A stretch of 64,000 nt of DNA, taken from Streptococcus oralis (lineage in GTDB: Bacteria > Bacillota > Bacilli > Lactobacillales > Streptococcaceae). The stretch is from the NCBI RefSeq assembly GCF_019334565.1, contig NZ_CP079724.1, positions 1,447,001-1,511,000 on the forward strand. The letters are read 5' to 3'. The position numbers were made by a program, and so were the translations under genes. Positions 25,085-33,971 of this stretch are shown in pieces (within the stretch, counting starts at the first letter, position 1; every line of letters starts with the position of its first letter). The notes beneath the pieces were generated by a model that saw only the letters and a list, made by a program, of their open reading frames with translations, did no database searches and was not told the origin of the DNA.

Positions 25085-25972
25085 TTATTTTGCGACGCTT
25101 TTAGCGAGGACAAAGTTCCCAAGTGTTGCGGAGCCATTGCCTGCGACTGCTGGAGTCACGATATAGTCACGCACATCTGGTACTGGTAGGTAGCCATTGA
25201 GAAGAGCAGTGAATTTCTCACGCACACGGTCCAGCATGTGTTGTTGGGCCATAACCCCACCACCAAAGACGATCACATCTGGACGGAAAGTCACAGTAGC
25301 ATTGACCGCAGCCTGAGCGATATAGTAGGCTTGAACATCCCAGACAGAGCTGTTGAGTTCGATGTTTTCGCCACGAACACCTGTACGAGCTTCTAGACTT
25401 GGTCCAGCCGCAAAGCCTTCCAAACAACCCTTATGGAAAGGACAGACGCCGTTAAATTCTTTTTCTACATCCATTGGGTGTTTAGCCACATAGTAGTGAC
25501 CCATCTCAGGGTGACCGACACCACCGATAAACTCACCACGTTGGATAACACCTGCACCGATCCCTGTACCGATCGTGTAGTAAACCAAGTTTTCGATACG
25601 GCCACCAGCATTGTTACGAGCAACTACTTCACCATAGGCAGAGCTATTTACGTCTGTGGTGAAATACATGGGTACGTTGAGGGCACGACGGAGAGCCCCA
25701 AGTAGGTCTACATTTGCCCAGTGAGGTTTTGGAGTCGTTGTGATAAAGCCATAGGTTTTTGAGTTTTTGTCGATATCGATCGGACCAAATGAACCGACAG
25801 CAAGACCAGCAAGATTATCGAATTTTGAAAAGAACTCGATGGTTTTATCGATAGTCTCGATAGGAGTTGTTGTTGGAAATTGTGTTTTTTCCACAACATT
25901 AAAGTTTTCATCACCGACAGCACAGACAAACTTTGTACCGCCCGCTTCTAAGCTTCCATATAATTTTGTCAT
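25085..25972 (-). CDS. scrK: Fructokinase (ROK family)
   Basis: Phosphorylates the fructose released when ScrB cleaves sucrose-6-phosphate. The 295-residue ROK kinase shows the ATP-binding LEAGGTKFVCAVGD near the N-terminus, GTGIGAGVI (about 137-145) and the zinc motif GHPEMGHY...CPFHKGCLEG. The start at 25972 has AAGAGG; the frame is open 13 codons upstream without a ribosome site. It lies downstream of scrA in the sucrose regulon with a 158-base gap. Confidence 0.93.
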   Translation of the reverse strand: MTKLYGSLEAGGTKFVCAVGDENFNVVEKTQFPTTTPIETIDKTIEFFSKFDNLAGLAVGSFGPIDIDKNSKTYGFITTTPKPHWANVDLLGALRRALNVPMYFTTDVNSSAYGEVVARNNAGGRIENLVYYTIGTGIGAGVIQRGEFIGGVGHPEMGHYYVAKHPMDVEKEFNGVCPFHKGCLEGFAAGPSLEARTGVRGENIELNSSVWDVQAYYIAQAAVNATVTFRPDVIVFGGGVMAQQHMLDRVREKFTALLNGYLPVPDVRDYIVTPAVAGNGSATLGNFVLAKSVAK

Positions 25973-26130
25973 GATAAACCTCTTATCTTTGTTTTCTCTA
26001 TTATAGCACATTTTAAAGGGCTAGATTTCTCAATATTTTAGATTTTCCTCTGTAAATCTTACCATCCAAGTAAAAACGAACAAACATAATATTTGTTCGT
26101 TTTATTTTTAAATCTGATTTTCGAAGAGGA

Positions 26131-28017
26131 CTAGGCTTTCACTTCGATGATAGCGTCACCCTTGACAACTGAACCGCTTGCGACTGGTGTCACAGAAGCG
26201 TAGTCTGCTGTGTTGGTTACGATAACCATTGTTGTGTCGTCAAGACCTGCAGCAGCGATTTTGTTTGAGTCAAAGGTTCCGAGAACATCACCAGCTTTGA
26301 CCTTGTCGCCTTGAGCAACTTTTTGTTCAAAGCCTTCACCGTTCATAGTCACCGTGTCGATACCAACGTGGATCAAGATTTCAGCTCCGTTTGCTGTCTT
26401 CAAACCGTAAGCATGTCCTGTAGCAAAGGCGATTGATACTTCTGCATCAGCTGGTGCGTAAACCACGCCTTGGCTTGGTTTCACTGCAATCCCTTGTCCC
26501 ATTGCACCACTTGAAAAGACTGGGTCATCAACATTCTCAAGGGCAACTACGTCCCCAACGATTGGAGTTTGGATTGTTTCATTTTGAGGAGCTACTGGAA
26601 TGTTACCAGTTGTTTCTTCTTGAACCAAACGTTCTGTCGCTACTTCACTAGCAACTTCTTCTTCGTCCTCGTAACCAAACATGTAAGTAAGTGCAAAACC
26701 AAGAACGAATGATACAGCTACCATAAGGATGTATTGGAATAATTGACCGTTACCAATGTACAACATTGTACCAGGGATGATGGTGATACCATTACCAGTA
26801 CCAGCAAGACCAAGGATTGAAGCCAGTCCACCACCGATAGCACCAGCAATCAATGAAAGGAAGAATGGTTTACGGAAACGCAAGTTCACCCCGAAGATAG
26901 CAGGCTCTGTAATACCGAGGAAGGCAGAAAGAGCAGCTGGGAAAGCAAGTGTTTTCAGTTTAGGATTTTTAGTTTTGACACCAACGGCAACAGTTGCAGC
27001 CCCTTGAGCTGTCATAGCTGCAGTGATAATGGCGTTGAATGGGTTGGCATGATCGGCAGCAAGCAATTGCACTTCAAGCAAGTTGAAGATGTGGTGTACA
27101 CCTGATACGACAATCAATTGGTGAACCCCACCAATCAAGAAACCACCAAGACCAAATGGCAAGCCAAGAATCGCTTTTGTACCGATAAGGATGTAGTTCT
27201 CAACAACATGGAAGACTGGTCCGATGACAAAGAGTCCAAGGATAGACATCACCAAAAGTGTCACGAATGGCGTCACCAAGAGATCCAAGACATCTGGAAC
27301 CACTTTGCGGAGAGCTTTTTCAAACTTGGCTCCGACCACCCCAATGATGAAGGCTGGAAGAACGGAACCTTGCAAACCAACAACAGGAATGAAGCCAAAG
27401 AAATTCATAGCTGTTACTTCACCACCTGATGCTACTGCCCAAGCGTTTGGAAGCGAACCAGAAACCAGCATCATACCAAGGACGATACCAACAGCTGGGT
27501 TACCACCGAATACGCGGAAGGTTGACCATACAACCAAACCTGGCAAGATGATGAAGGCTGTATCTGTGAGGATTTGGCTGTAAATGGTAACATCTTCTGG
27601 AAGTGTCATTCCAAGAGCGTTCATGAGACCACGAAGACCCATGAAGAGACCAGTCGCTACGATAACTGGGATGATTGGCACGAAGACGTCACCGAAAGTA
27701 CGGATAGCACGTTGGAACCAGTTTCCTTGTTTAGCAGCTTCTGCTTTCATGTCTTCTTTAGAAGAGGTTGGCAAACCAAGTGCAACGACTTCGTCGTACA
27801 TCTTGTTTACTGTACCAGTACCAAAGATGATTTGGTATTGACCTGAGTTAAAGAAAGCTCCTTGAACTTTATCCAAGTTCTCAATCACTTCCTTATTGAT
27901 TTTCCCTTCATCTTTGACCATGACACGTAGACGAGTCGCACAGTGGGCTACACTGTTGACATTTTCACGTCCGCCAAGGGCTTCGATGACTTTTTTTGCA
28001 ATATCCTGATTGTTCAT
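26131..28017 (-). CDS. scrA: Sucrose PTS transporter EIIBCA
   Basis: Imports and phosphorylates sucrose to sucrose-6-phosphate. The 628 residues are arranged EIIB (1-90, phosphorylated Cys in VAHCATRLRV), EIIC (about 105-450, multi-pass membrane, with GITEPAIFG) and EIIA (about 490-620, active His in ILIHVGIDTV). ATG 28017 is preferred to the TTG two codons upstream because GGAG is too close to the latter. The gene is divergent from scrB across a shared operator region. Confidence 0.95.
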   Translation of the reverse strand: MNNQDIAKKVIEALGGRENVNSVAHCATRLRVMVKDEGKINKEVIENLDKVQGAFFNSGQYQIIFGTGTVNKMYDEVVALGLPTSSKEDMKAEAAKQGNWFQRAIRTFGDVFVPIIPVIVATGLFMGLRGLMNALGMTLPEDVTIYSQILTDTAFIILPGLVVWSTFRVFGGNPAVGIVLGMMLVSGSLPNAWAVASGGEVTAMNFFGFIPVVGLQGSVLPAFIIGVVGAKFEKALRKVVPDVLDLLVTPFVTLLVMSILGLFVIGPVFHVVENYILIGTKAILGLPFGLGGFLIGGVHQLIVVSGVHHIFNLLEVQLLAADHANPFNAIITAAMTAQGAATVAVGVKTKNPKLKTLAFPAALSAFLGITEPAIFGVNLRFRKPFFLSLIAGAIGGGLASILGLAGTGNGITIIPGTMLYIGNGQLFQYILMVAVSFVLGFALTYMFGYEDEEEVASEVATERLVQEETTGNIPVAPQNETIQTPIVGDVVALENVDDPVFSSGAMGQGIAVKPSQGVVYAPADAEVSIAFATGHAYGLKTANGAEILIHVGIDTVTMNGEGFEQKVAQGDKVKAGDVLGTFDSNKIAAAGLDDTTMVIVTNTADYASVTPVASGSVVKGDAIIEVKA

Positions 28018-28053
28018 TTGCAAAAATCTCCTTATAAAAATTTTGTAAAGTGT

Positions 28054-28068
28054 TTGAAAGCGATTTTA
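28054..28068 (-). promoter_or_regulatory. cre-like site in the scrA leader
   Basis: Plus-strand TTGAAAGCGATTTTA agrees with the CcpA consensus WTGNAANCGNWNNCA at 14 of 15 positions. It lies between the scrA -10 and start codon, where bound CcpA would block transcription. Assignment by pattern only. Confidence 0.55.
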
Positions 28069-28085
28069 TTCGCCCCACGACTATT

Positions 28086-28123
28086 ATTTTATCACGTTTC
28101 TAAAATATGTCAAGCGTTTTGCA
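28086..28123 (-). promoter_or_regulatory. scrA promoter with overlapping ScrR-type operator
   Basis: Minus-strand -35 TTGACA (28108-28113) and -10 TAAAAT (28086-28091), 16 bases apart, with TG one base before the -10. The -35 lies inside a 17-bp LacI-type operator, plus strand ATGTCAAGCGTTTTGCA (28107-28123), so repressor binding would exclude RNA polymerase. Confidence 0.7.
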
Positions 28124-28289
28124 GAAATTTTTAAACCCTTTCTTTTTTCTCTGATTATTTTTGCTCGTTTTTGAGGGTTATTCTCTTTTTCCTCAAAAAA
28201 ATATCTTTATACTTGAGGAATAAAGGTTTTTATTTACATTTTCTTTCATATTTTCGTGAAAATTTGCCATATTTCCTTTACTTGATTTA

Positions 28290-28306
28290 TGGCAATCGTT
28301 TGACAT
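28290..28306 (+). promoter_or_regulatory. Second ScrR-type operator
   Basis: TGGCAATCGTTTGACAT, the inverse of a close match to the operator at 28107-28123. It stands 28 bases before the scrB -35. The two operators face each other across about 170 bp, which would allow looping by a LacI-family repressor (inference). Confidence 0.6.
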
Positions 28307-28333
28307 ATTTTTCTTTTTTTTAACATAAAAGAC

Positions 28334-28362
28334 TTGCTTTTTTTGCCGAAAACGTTTACTAT
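28334..28362 (+). promoter_or_regulatory. scrB-scrR promoter
   Basis: -35 TTGCTT (28334-28339) and -10 TACTAT (28357-28362) with 17-base spacing. A palindromic GAAAACGTTTAC lies between them (28348-28359) and is probably a third ScrR or CcpA contact. The stretch 28124-28289 between the divergent promoters is AT-rich; its only feature is a possible hairpin TTTTTGAGG/CCTCAAAAA at about 28169-28200. Confidence 0.65.
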
Positions 28363-28397
28363 TAATAATAGAATAGAACTTATGGAGGAAAGATAAA

Positions 28398-29852
28398 ATG
28401 GAATGGACAACTGAGCGTCGTTATAGACGCTATGAAGATTGGTCTAATGATGAAATCAAGCAAATCAAGGAAAAGATGGCACAATCTCCTTGGCATACTC
28501 GTTACCATGTCGAGCCTAAAATGGGCCTTCTCAATGATCCAAATGGTTTTTCTTATTTTGATGGCAAATGGATTCTCTTTTACCAAAACTTCCCCTTCGG
28601 TGCAGCCCATGGGTTGAAGTCTTGGGTGCAGCTTGAAAGTGATGATTTAGTGCACTTTACAGAAACTGGAGTCAAAGTTTTGCCAGATACTCCATCGGAT
28701 AGCCACGGTGCATACTCTGGTTCTGCCATGCAGTTTGGCGATCAGTTGTTCCTATTCTATACTGGAAATGTCCGTGATGAAAACTGGATCCGTCACCCCT
28801 ACCAGATTGGTGCTTTGATGGATAAGGATGGCAAGATTACAAAGATTGACAAGATCTTGATTGACCAGCCAGCAGACTCTACAGACCACTTCCGCGACCC
28901 GCAAATTTTTAACTTCAAGGGTCAATATTATGCTATCGTCGGTGGACAGGACTTGGAAAAAAAAGGCTTCGTCCGTCTCTACAAGGCTGTGGACAATGAT
29001 TATACAAACTGGCAAGCAGTTGGCGACCTTGACTTTGCTAACGACCGCACTGCCTACATGATGGAATGTCCAAATCTGGTCTTTGTAGGGGAGCAACCTG
29101 TCCTTCTCTACTGTCCACAAGGATTGGATAAGGGTGTCCTAGACTATGATAATATCTATCCAAACATGTACAAAATCGGAGCTTCCTTTGCCCCTGAAAA
29201 TGCCAAAATGGTAGATGTGTCTCCATTGCAAAATCTAGACTATGGTTTCGAAGCCTATGCAACGCAAGCCTTCAACGCTCCGGATGGACGTGCATTGGCA
29301 GTAAGTTGGCTTGGGTTACCAGATGTTTCCTACCCATCTGACCGTTTTGACCACCAAGGAACTTTCTCATTGGTCAAAGAACTCGCTATCAAAGATGGCA
29401 AACTCTACCAATACCCTGTCGCAGCCGTCAAAGAACTTCGTTCTTCTGAAGAGGTCTTCTCAAATCGTACCCAAACCAATAACACCTATGAACTGGAGCT
29501 CAACTTGGAGGCCAATAGCCAAAGCGAGATTGTCTTGCTCGCTGATAAAGAAGGCAAGGGGCTTTCCATCAACTTTGACCTTGTCAATGGACAGGTGACA
29601 GTGGATCGTAGTCAGGCTGGTGAACAGTATGCTCAAGAATTTGGTACGACTCGTTCTTGCCCTATCGATAACCAAGCTACTACTGCCACTATCTTCATCG
29701 ACAAGTCGGTCTTTGAAATTTTCATCAATAAAGGAGAAAAAGTATTTTCTGGTCGTGTCTTCCCACATGCGGACCAAAATGGTATCCTCATCAAGTCTGG
29801 AAACCCAACTGGAACTTACTATGAATTAGATTATGGTCGCAAAACTAACTGA
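28398..29852 (+). CDS. scrB: Sucrose-6-phosphate hydrolase
   Basis: Cleaves sucrose-6-phosphate to glucose-6-phosphate and fructose in the cytoplasm; GH32 enzyme of 484 residues. Seen: nucleophile block MGLLNDPNGF (about 43-52), the RDP motif in DHFRDPQIF (about 163-171), the acid/base EC in MMECPNLVF (about 220), and a C-terminal beta-sandwich. The start at 28398 has GGAGGAAAG. It overlaps scrR by 20 bases and is divergent from scrA. Confidence 0.96.
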   Translation: MEWTTERRYRRYEDWSNDEIKQIKEKMAQSPWHTRYHVEPKMGLLNDPNGFSYFDGKWILFYQNFPFGAAHGLKSWVQLESDDLVHFTETGVKVLPDTPSDSHGAYSGSAMQFGDQLFLFYTGNVRDENWIRHPYQIGALMDKDGKITKIDKILIDQPADSTDHFRDPQIFNFKGQYYAIVGGQDLEKKGFVRLYKAVDNDYTNWQAVGDLDFANDRTAYMMECPNLVFVGEQPVLLYCPQGLDKGVLDYDNIYPNMYKIGASFAPENAKMVDVSPLQNLDYGFEAYATQAFNAPDGRALAVSWLGLPDVSYPSDRFDHQGTFSLVKELAIKDGKLYQYPVAAVKELRSSEEVFSNRTQTNNTYELELNLEANSQSEIVLLADKEGKGLSINFDLVNGQVTVDRSQAGEQYAQEFGTTRSCPIDNQATTATIFIDKSVFEIFINKGEKVFSGRVFPHADQNGILIKSGNPTGTYYELDYGRKTN

Positions 29853-30798
29853 TGTCGCAAAACTTGCAGGCGTCAGCCCCACTACCGTCTCACGGGTCAT
29901 CAATAAAAAGGGGTATCTATCTGAGAAAACCATTCAAAAGGTTAATGAAGCCATGCGAGAATTGGGCTACAAGCCCAATAATCTGGCTCGAAGCCTCCAA
30001 GGAAAATCTGCCAAGTTAATTGGACTTATTTTTCCTAACATCAGTCATGTCTTTTATGCGGAGTTGATCGACAAGTTGGAACACCAGCTCTTCAAAAATG
30101 GCTACAAGACCATCATCTGTAACAGCGAACACGACTCTGAAAAAGAACGAGAGTACATTGAAATGCTGGAGGCCAATCAGGTCGATGGTATCATTTCTGG
30201 AAGTCACAATCTTGGAATCGAAGACTACAATCGTGTGACGGCACCGATTATTTCCTTTGACCGAAATCTATCACCAGACATCCCTGTCGTCTCCTCCGAT
30301 AACTACGGTGGCGGGGTCCTCGCCGCCCAAACTCTGGTCAAGACTGGCGCCCAGTCTATCATCATGATTACAGGAAATGACAATTCCAACTCACCGACTG
30401 GACTGCGCCATGCTGGATTTGCCTCTGTACTCCCGAAAGCGCCTATTATCAATGTTTCGAGTGACTTTTCTCCCGTCCGAAAAGAAATGGAAATCAAGAA
30501 TATCTTGACCCATCAGAAACCCGATGCCATCTTTGCTTCGGATGATTTGACAGCCATTTTGGTTATTAAAATTGCTCAGGAACTAGGAATCTCTGTTCCT
30601 GAGGAGCTCAAAATCATCGGCTATGACGGGACTTACTTTATTGAGAACTACTACCCACAACTCACGACCATCAAGCAACCCTTGGAAGAGATTGCCCACC
30701 TCACTGTTGATCTTCTCTTGCAGAAGATCGAAGGCAAGGAAGTCGCGACAACTGGTTACTTCTTACCAGTTACCTTATTATCTGGAAAAAGTATTTAA
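29833..30798 (+). CDS. scrR: LacI-family sucrose operon repressor
   Basis: Represses the scr genes in the absence of sucrose. The 321 residues begin with the LacI helix-turn-helix (TDVAKLAGVSPTTVSRVINKKGYLSEKT, described by residues 6-33) and hinge LARSLQGKSAKLIG, followed by a periplasmic-binding-protein-like effector domain ending LLSGKSI. It overlaps the end of scrB, so it is translationally coupled. Operators that fit this family stand at 28107, 28290 and 28348. Confidence 0.93.
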   Translation: MVAKLTDVAKLAGVSPTTVSRVINKKGYLSEKTIQKVNEAMRELGYKPNNLARSLQGKSAKLIGLIFPNISHVFYAELIDKLEHQLFKNGYKTIICNSEHDSEKEREYIEMLEANQVDGIISGSHNLGIEDYNRVTAPIISFDRNLSPDIPVVSSDNYGGGVLAAQTLVKTGAQSIIMITGNDNSNSPTGLRHAGFASVLPKAPIINVSSDFSPVRKEMEIKNILTHQKPDAIFASDDLTAILVIKIAQELGISVPEELKIIGYDGTYFIENYYPQLTTIKQPLEEIAHLTVDLLLQKIEGKEVATTGYFLPVTLLSGKSI

Positions 30799-30912
30799 TA
30801 CTCTTCGAAAATCTCTTTAAACCATGTCAGCTTCCATCTGCAACCTCAAAACAGTGTTTGGAGCAGCCTGCGGCTAGCTTCCTAGTTTGCTTTTTGATTT
30901 TCATTGAGTATA
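30799..30912 (-). repeat. BOX element (boxA-boxC type), minus orientation
   Basis: 114 bp ending TGAGTATA and starting TACTCTTCGAAAATCT. It carries the pneumococcal BOX signature (read on the minus strand: TATACTCAATGAAAATCAAA, then CTAGGAAGCTAGCCGCAGG, CAAAACACTGTTTTGAGG and a closing AGATTTTCGAAGAGTA). No boxB repeat lies between the A and C parts. BOX elements are non-autonomous structured repeats of the mitis group. It sits directly after the scrR stop codon. Confidence 0.92.
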
Positions 30913-30917
30913 AACAC

Positions 30918-30951
30918 AAAAAAACTCAGACGAATTCGTCTGAGTTTTTTT
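30918..30951. terminator. Bidirectional terminator between scrR and mvaA
   Basis: Perfect palindromic stem ACTCAGACGAATTCGTCTGAGT (given by its half ACTCAGACGAA, 924-934) flanked by seven A and seven T. It serves both converging genes and overlaps the end of mvaA. Confidence 0.92.
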
Positions 30952-32224
30952 ATGATCTTAAGTTTTCGAGATAGCGCTGAGCTGTCTCTAGGTTAAAGGT
31001 TTTGTCTGCAATAAGGCGCTCAACGAGGGGAGCAACCTCGGACTCACTAGCACCAGCTAGGAGAGCTAGCGATTTGGCCTGTAATTTCATGTGGCCTTGC
31101 TGGATGCCCGTACTGACCAAAGCTTTGAGGGCCGCAAAGTTTTGGGCAAGACCGATGGACACGATAATCTGAGCTAATTCCTTAGCTGAAGGATTTCCCA
31201 GTAGTTCATGGCTGAGTGCTACACGAGGATTGAGACCGATAGAGCCACCCTTGGTCGCTACGGGCATAGGTAAGGTCATCTCACCGACCAATTCTTCTCT
31301 TTCCATATCCAGCGTCCATTGACTAAGCCCCTGATAGCGTCCATCTCGACTAGCAAAGGCATGAGCCCCTGCTTCGATGGCACGCCAGTCATTACCCGTG
31401 GCGATTAAAATGGCATCAATACCATTAAAAATCCCTTTATTGTGAGTAGCCGCTCGGTAAGGATCAGCCTGCGCAAACTGGCTGGCTAAAGCTATCTTCT
31501 CTGCAATTTCACGTCCTTGGTTCTTTTGAGGGTTCAAGTACCTAAAGGAAATTCGACAGCTGGCAGTCACCAGAGAATCTATCGCGTAATTGGATAGGAT
31601 TCCCATGAGACTCTGTCCCTGACTGAGTTCTTCTAAGACTGGCTTCAAGGCTTCTAGCATGGTGTTGAGCATATTGGCTCCCATGGCTTCCTGGGTATCA
31701 ACATGGAGATAAACAACGAGAAAGTCTGTTTCACCTTTGATCTGCTCTACATGCAAATCAAGCGCCCCGCCACCACGTTTGACGATAGAAGGATAGGCTT
31801 GATTGGCAAGTTCCAAGAGTTCGGCTTTCTTGCTGGCAATCTTCTCTTGCGCTAGCTCTGGATCAGCAACTTGATAAAGGGCTACCTGCCCAATCATCTG
31901 GCGCTCATGTACTTGAGCAGTAAAGCCACCTGCTCGCTTGATGATTTTGCTGGCATAGCTGGCCGCAGCAACCACGGACGGTTCTTCTGTCACATAGGGA
32001 ACTGTGTAGTCCTGACCATTCACCACAAGCTCTGGAATGATGGAATAAGGCAGAGAAAAAGTTCCTACCACATTCTCACTCAGCTGGTCTGCAACTGCCA
32101 AGCTGACTTGTTCATCCTGCTCGAGACTGGTTTGCCTTTCAGCACTAAGGAGCGCCTGAGCTTTCAACAACTCTAGGCGCTCATGGTATGTTTTTTTAGA
32201 AAATCCATTCCAACTTATCTTCAT
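30950..32224 (-). CDS. mvaA: Hydroxymethylglutaryl-CoA reductase, class II
   Basis: Reduces HMG-CoA to mevalonate for isoprenoid synthesis. The 424 residues show class II landmarks: ENVVGTFSLPYSIIPELVVNG (about 50-70, catalytic Glu), DTQEAMGANMLNT, HNKGIFNGIDAI, and GIQQGHMKLQAK near residue 380 with the catalytic His. It starts at the last base of the mvaS stop, so the two are coupled. Streptococci rely on the mevalonate route (known). Confidence 0.95.
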   Translation of the reverse strand: MKISWNGFSKKTYHERLELLKAQALLSAERQTSLEQDEQVSLAVADQLSENVVGTFSLPYSIIPELVVNGQDYTVPYVTEEPSVVAAASYASKIIKRAGGFTAQVHERQMIGQVALYQVADPELAQEKIASKKAELLELANQAYPSIVKRGGGALDLHVEQIKGETDFLVVYLHVDTQEAMGANMLNTMLEALKPVLEELSQGQSLMGILSNYAIDSLVTASCRISFRYLNPQKNQGREIAEKIALASQFAQADPYRAATHNKGIFNGIDAILIATGNDWRAIEAGAHAFASRDGRYQGLSQWTLDMEREELVGEMTLPMPVATKGGSIGLNPRVALSHELLGNPSAKELAQIIVSIGLAQNFAALKALVSTGIQQGHMKLQAKSLALLAGASESEVAPLVERLIADKTFNLETAQRYLENLRS

Positions 32225-33396
32225 TATTTTTCAACCTTGCTATAACGGCGTTGGTGGTCGATAATTTCAACCAAGGCATAGTCTTGATGTTCATAGCCTG
32301 CAAATTGGGCTGAACCAGATTCATCCAACTGTACCTCTTCGAAGAAGACTTTTTCATAGTCTGTAACAGACAATGCTGTACGTTGTTTGAGTTTGCTCAA
32401 GCGATCCTTATCAAGGTAAACCTCATAGCCTTCGACCAATTCACCACTAAAGAACTCTGAAACAGCTCCACTTCCGTAACTGTAGAGGGCAATTTTATCG
32501 CCAGCCTTCAAAGTCTCTGCATTTTCCAAAAGGGAGAGGAGACCGAGGAAGAGGGAACCTGTATAGATATTCCCAATCATCTGACTGTAGAGAATGGACT
32601 TATCAAAGTTTTCTTGCAAACTATCCTGTTTTTCTTTAGACAAAGTTTTATCCATCATCTTGCGCAAGCCTTTTAGGGCTAACTTAGGATAAGGCAAGTG
32701 GAAACAGATGGCCGCAAAGTCACCCATGGTCCAATCGTAGCGCTTCTTGTATTCATCCCAAGTCGTTGTCAGGCAATCAAGATACTGTTGGGTCGAGTAC
32801 ATGCCGTTTACATAAGGAGTGCTTGAATAGTTCGGACGCCAGAAATCCATGATGTCGCGCGTTTGGGCAACGTTATCATTGTTAAAGGCCATAATGCGCG
32901 GATTTTGGGTGATCAACATCGCCACACTTCCAGCACCCTGAGTTGGTTCACCCGGAGTTCCGACACCGTACTTGGCAATATCACTGGCAATAACCAAAAC
33001 CTTAGACTCTGGAGAATTTTCCACATGCAATTTAGCATAATGAAGGGCAGCTGTCGCTCCATAGCAGGCTTCTTTGATTTCAAAGCTACGGGCGAAAGGC
33101 TGAATGCCTAATAGGCCATGAACAAAGACTGCCGCTGCCTTACTCTGGTCAATCCCTGACTCAGTCGCCACGATGACCATATCGATTTCTTCTTTTTCTT
33201 TGTCTGTTAAAATAGAGTTGCTTGCACTAGCTGCCAAGGTAACAATGTCCTCAGTCAGTGGAGCAATACTAATTTCATTTAACAAGAGTCCCTTGCTAAA
33301 TTTTTCGGGGTCAACTCCCCTCGCTTCTGCTAAGTCTTGTAATTTCAAGACATATTGACTGGTCGCAAAACCAATCTTATCAATACCGATTGTCAT
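32224..33396 (-). CDS. mvaS: Hydroxymethylglutaryl-CoA synthase
   Basis: Condenses acetyl-CoA with acetoacetyl-CoA to HMG-CoA, the step before MvaA. The 390-residue thiolase-fold enzyme begins TIGIDKIGFATSQYVLKL and shows VVATESGIDQSKA (catalytic Glu), IKEACYGATAAL (nucleophilic Cys) and AAICFHLPYPKL (His). ATG 33396 is chosen because AGAGGTAAAT precedes it; the frame is open 14 codons upstream. It forms a two-gene unit with mvaA. Confidence 0.95.
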   Translation of the reverse strand: MTIGIDKIGFATSQYVLKLQDLAEARGVDPEKFSKGLLLNEISIAPLTEDIVTLAASASNSILTDKEKEEIDMVIVATESGIDQSKAAAVFVHGLLGIQPFARSFEIKEACYGATAALHYAKLHVENSPESKVLVIASDIAKYGVGTPGEPTQGAGSVAMLITQNPRIMAFNNDNVAQTRDIMDFWRPNYSSTPYVNGMYSTQQYLDCLTTTWDEYKKRYDWTMGDFAAICFHLPYPKLALKGLRKMMDKTLSKEKQDSLQENFDKSILYSQMIGNIYTGSLFLGLLSLLENAETLKAGDKIALYSYGSGAVSEFFSGELVEGYEVYLDKDRLSKLKQRTALSVTDYEKVFFEEVQLDESGSAQFAGYEHQDYALVEIIDHQRRYSKVEK

Positions 33397-33473
33397 ATTT
33401 ACCTCTGTATTTTCATTCATTGTAAAAAATCGTTTCATTCTATTTTATCACAAATAGGAACAAAAGAGAGAAA

Positions 33474-33502
33474 AAAGACTTGATTCAACAAATCAAGTCT
33501 TT
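33474..33502. terminator. Terminator downstream of the ThrE genes
   Basis: Twelve-base arms AAAGACTTGATT (33474-33485) and AATCAAGTCTTT (33491-33502) with A-rich flank on the minus-strand exit side. It ends the ThrE pair ahead of the mvaS leader. Confidence 0.85.
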
Positions 33503-33514
33503 GCTTTGACTGCA

Positions 33515-33970
33515 TTAGGAAGAGATTCCTCGTTGTTTGCGGATGTAGTAATAAAGCTTTAAAATCACCGTTCCACTTGCCATTCCAATAGAAATAACAA
33601 GAGCTAACATAACCACCAAAGTCGCGCTAGCAATTGCATGGCTGTAATCGCCTGTCACAAAGAAAGCTGTCGTTCGATAGGATAAATAACCTGGCACCAA
33701 GGGGGCAAGAATAGCCAAGACAAAGACCACCGCTGGTGTCTTATAGACAATACTTAAAATCTGACTGATGCAAGAGCCAATTACTGCTGCGATAAAGGTC
33801 GCGACAATAACATTGGTTGGTTCTTTGAGGACGAGATAGAGGAGCCAAACGCCCATTCCCAAAACACCACCAGGTAGGAGCATGGAGCGTTGAACATTCA
33901 GTACGATTAGAAAGGTGATAATGGCGAGTAAACTCGCCACTGCTTGGAGCAAAATACTTGTTAGAGTCAT
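33515..33970 (-). CDS. ThrE-type exporter, small subunit (ThrE_2)
   Basis: A 151-residue membrane protein with about five hydrophobic segments, matching the C-terminal half (PF12821) of threonine/serine exporter ThrE. In actinobacteria the two halves are fused; here they are separate. Seen: VPGYLSYRTTAFF in the middle, typical of the family. It starts one base after the larger half ends, so both are made together and probably form one transporter. Substrate specificity is inferred from the family only. Confidence 0.75.
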   Translation of the reverse strand: MTLTSILLQAVASLLAIITFLIVLNVQRSMLLPGGVLGMGVWLLYLVLKEPTNVIVATFIAAVIGSCISQILSIVYKTPAVVFVLAILAPLVPGYLSYRTTAFFVTGDYSHAIASATLVVMLALVISIGMASGTVILKLYYYIRKQRGISS

Positions 33971-33971
33971 C

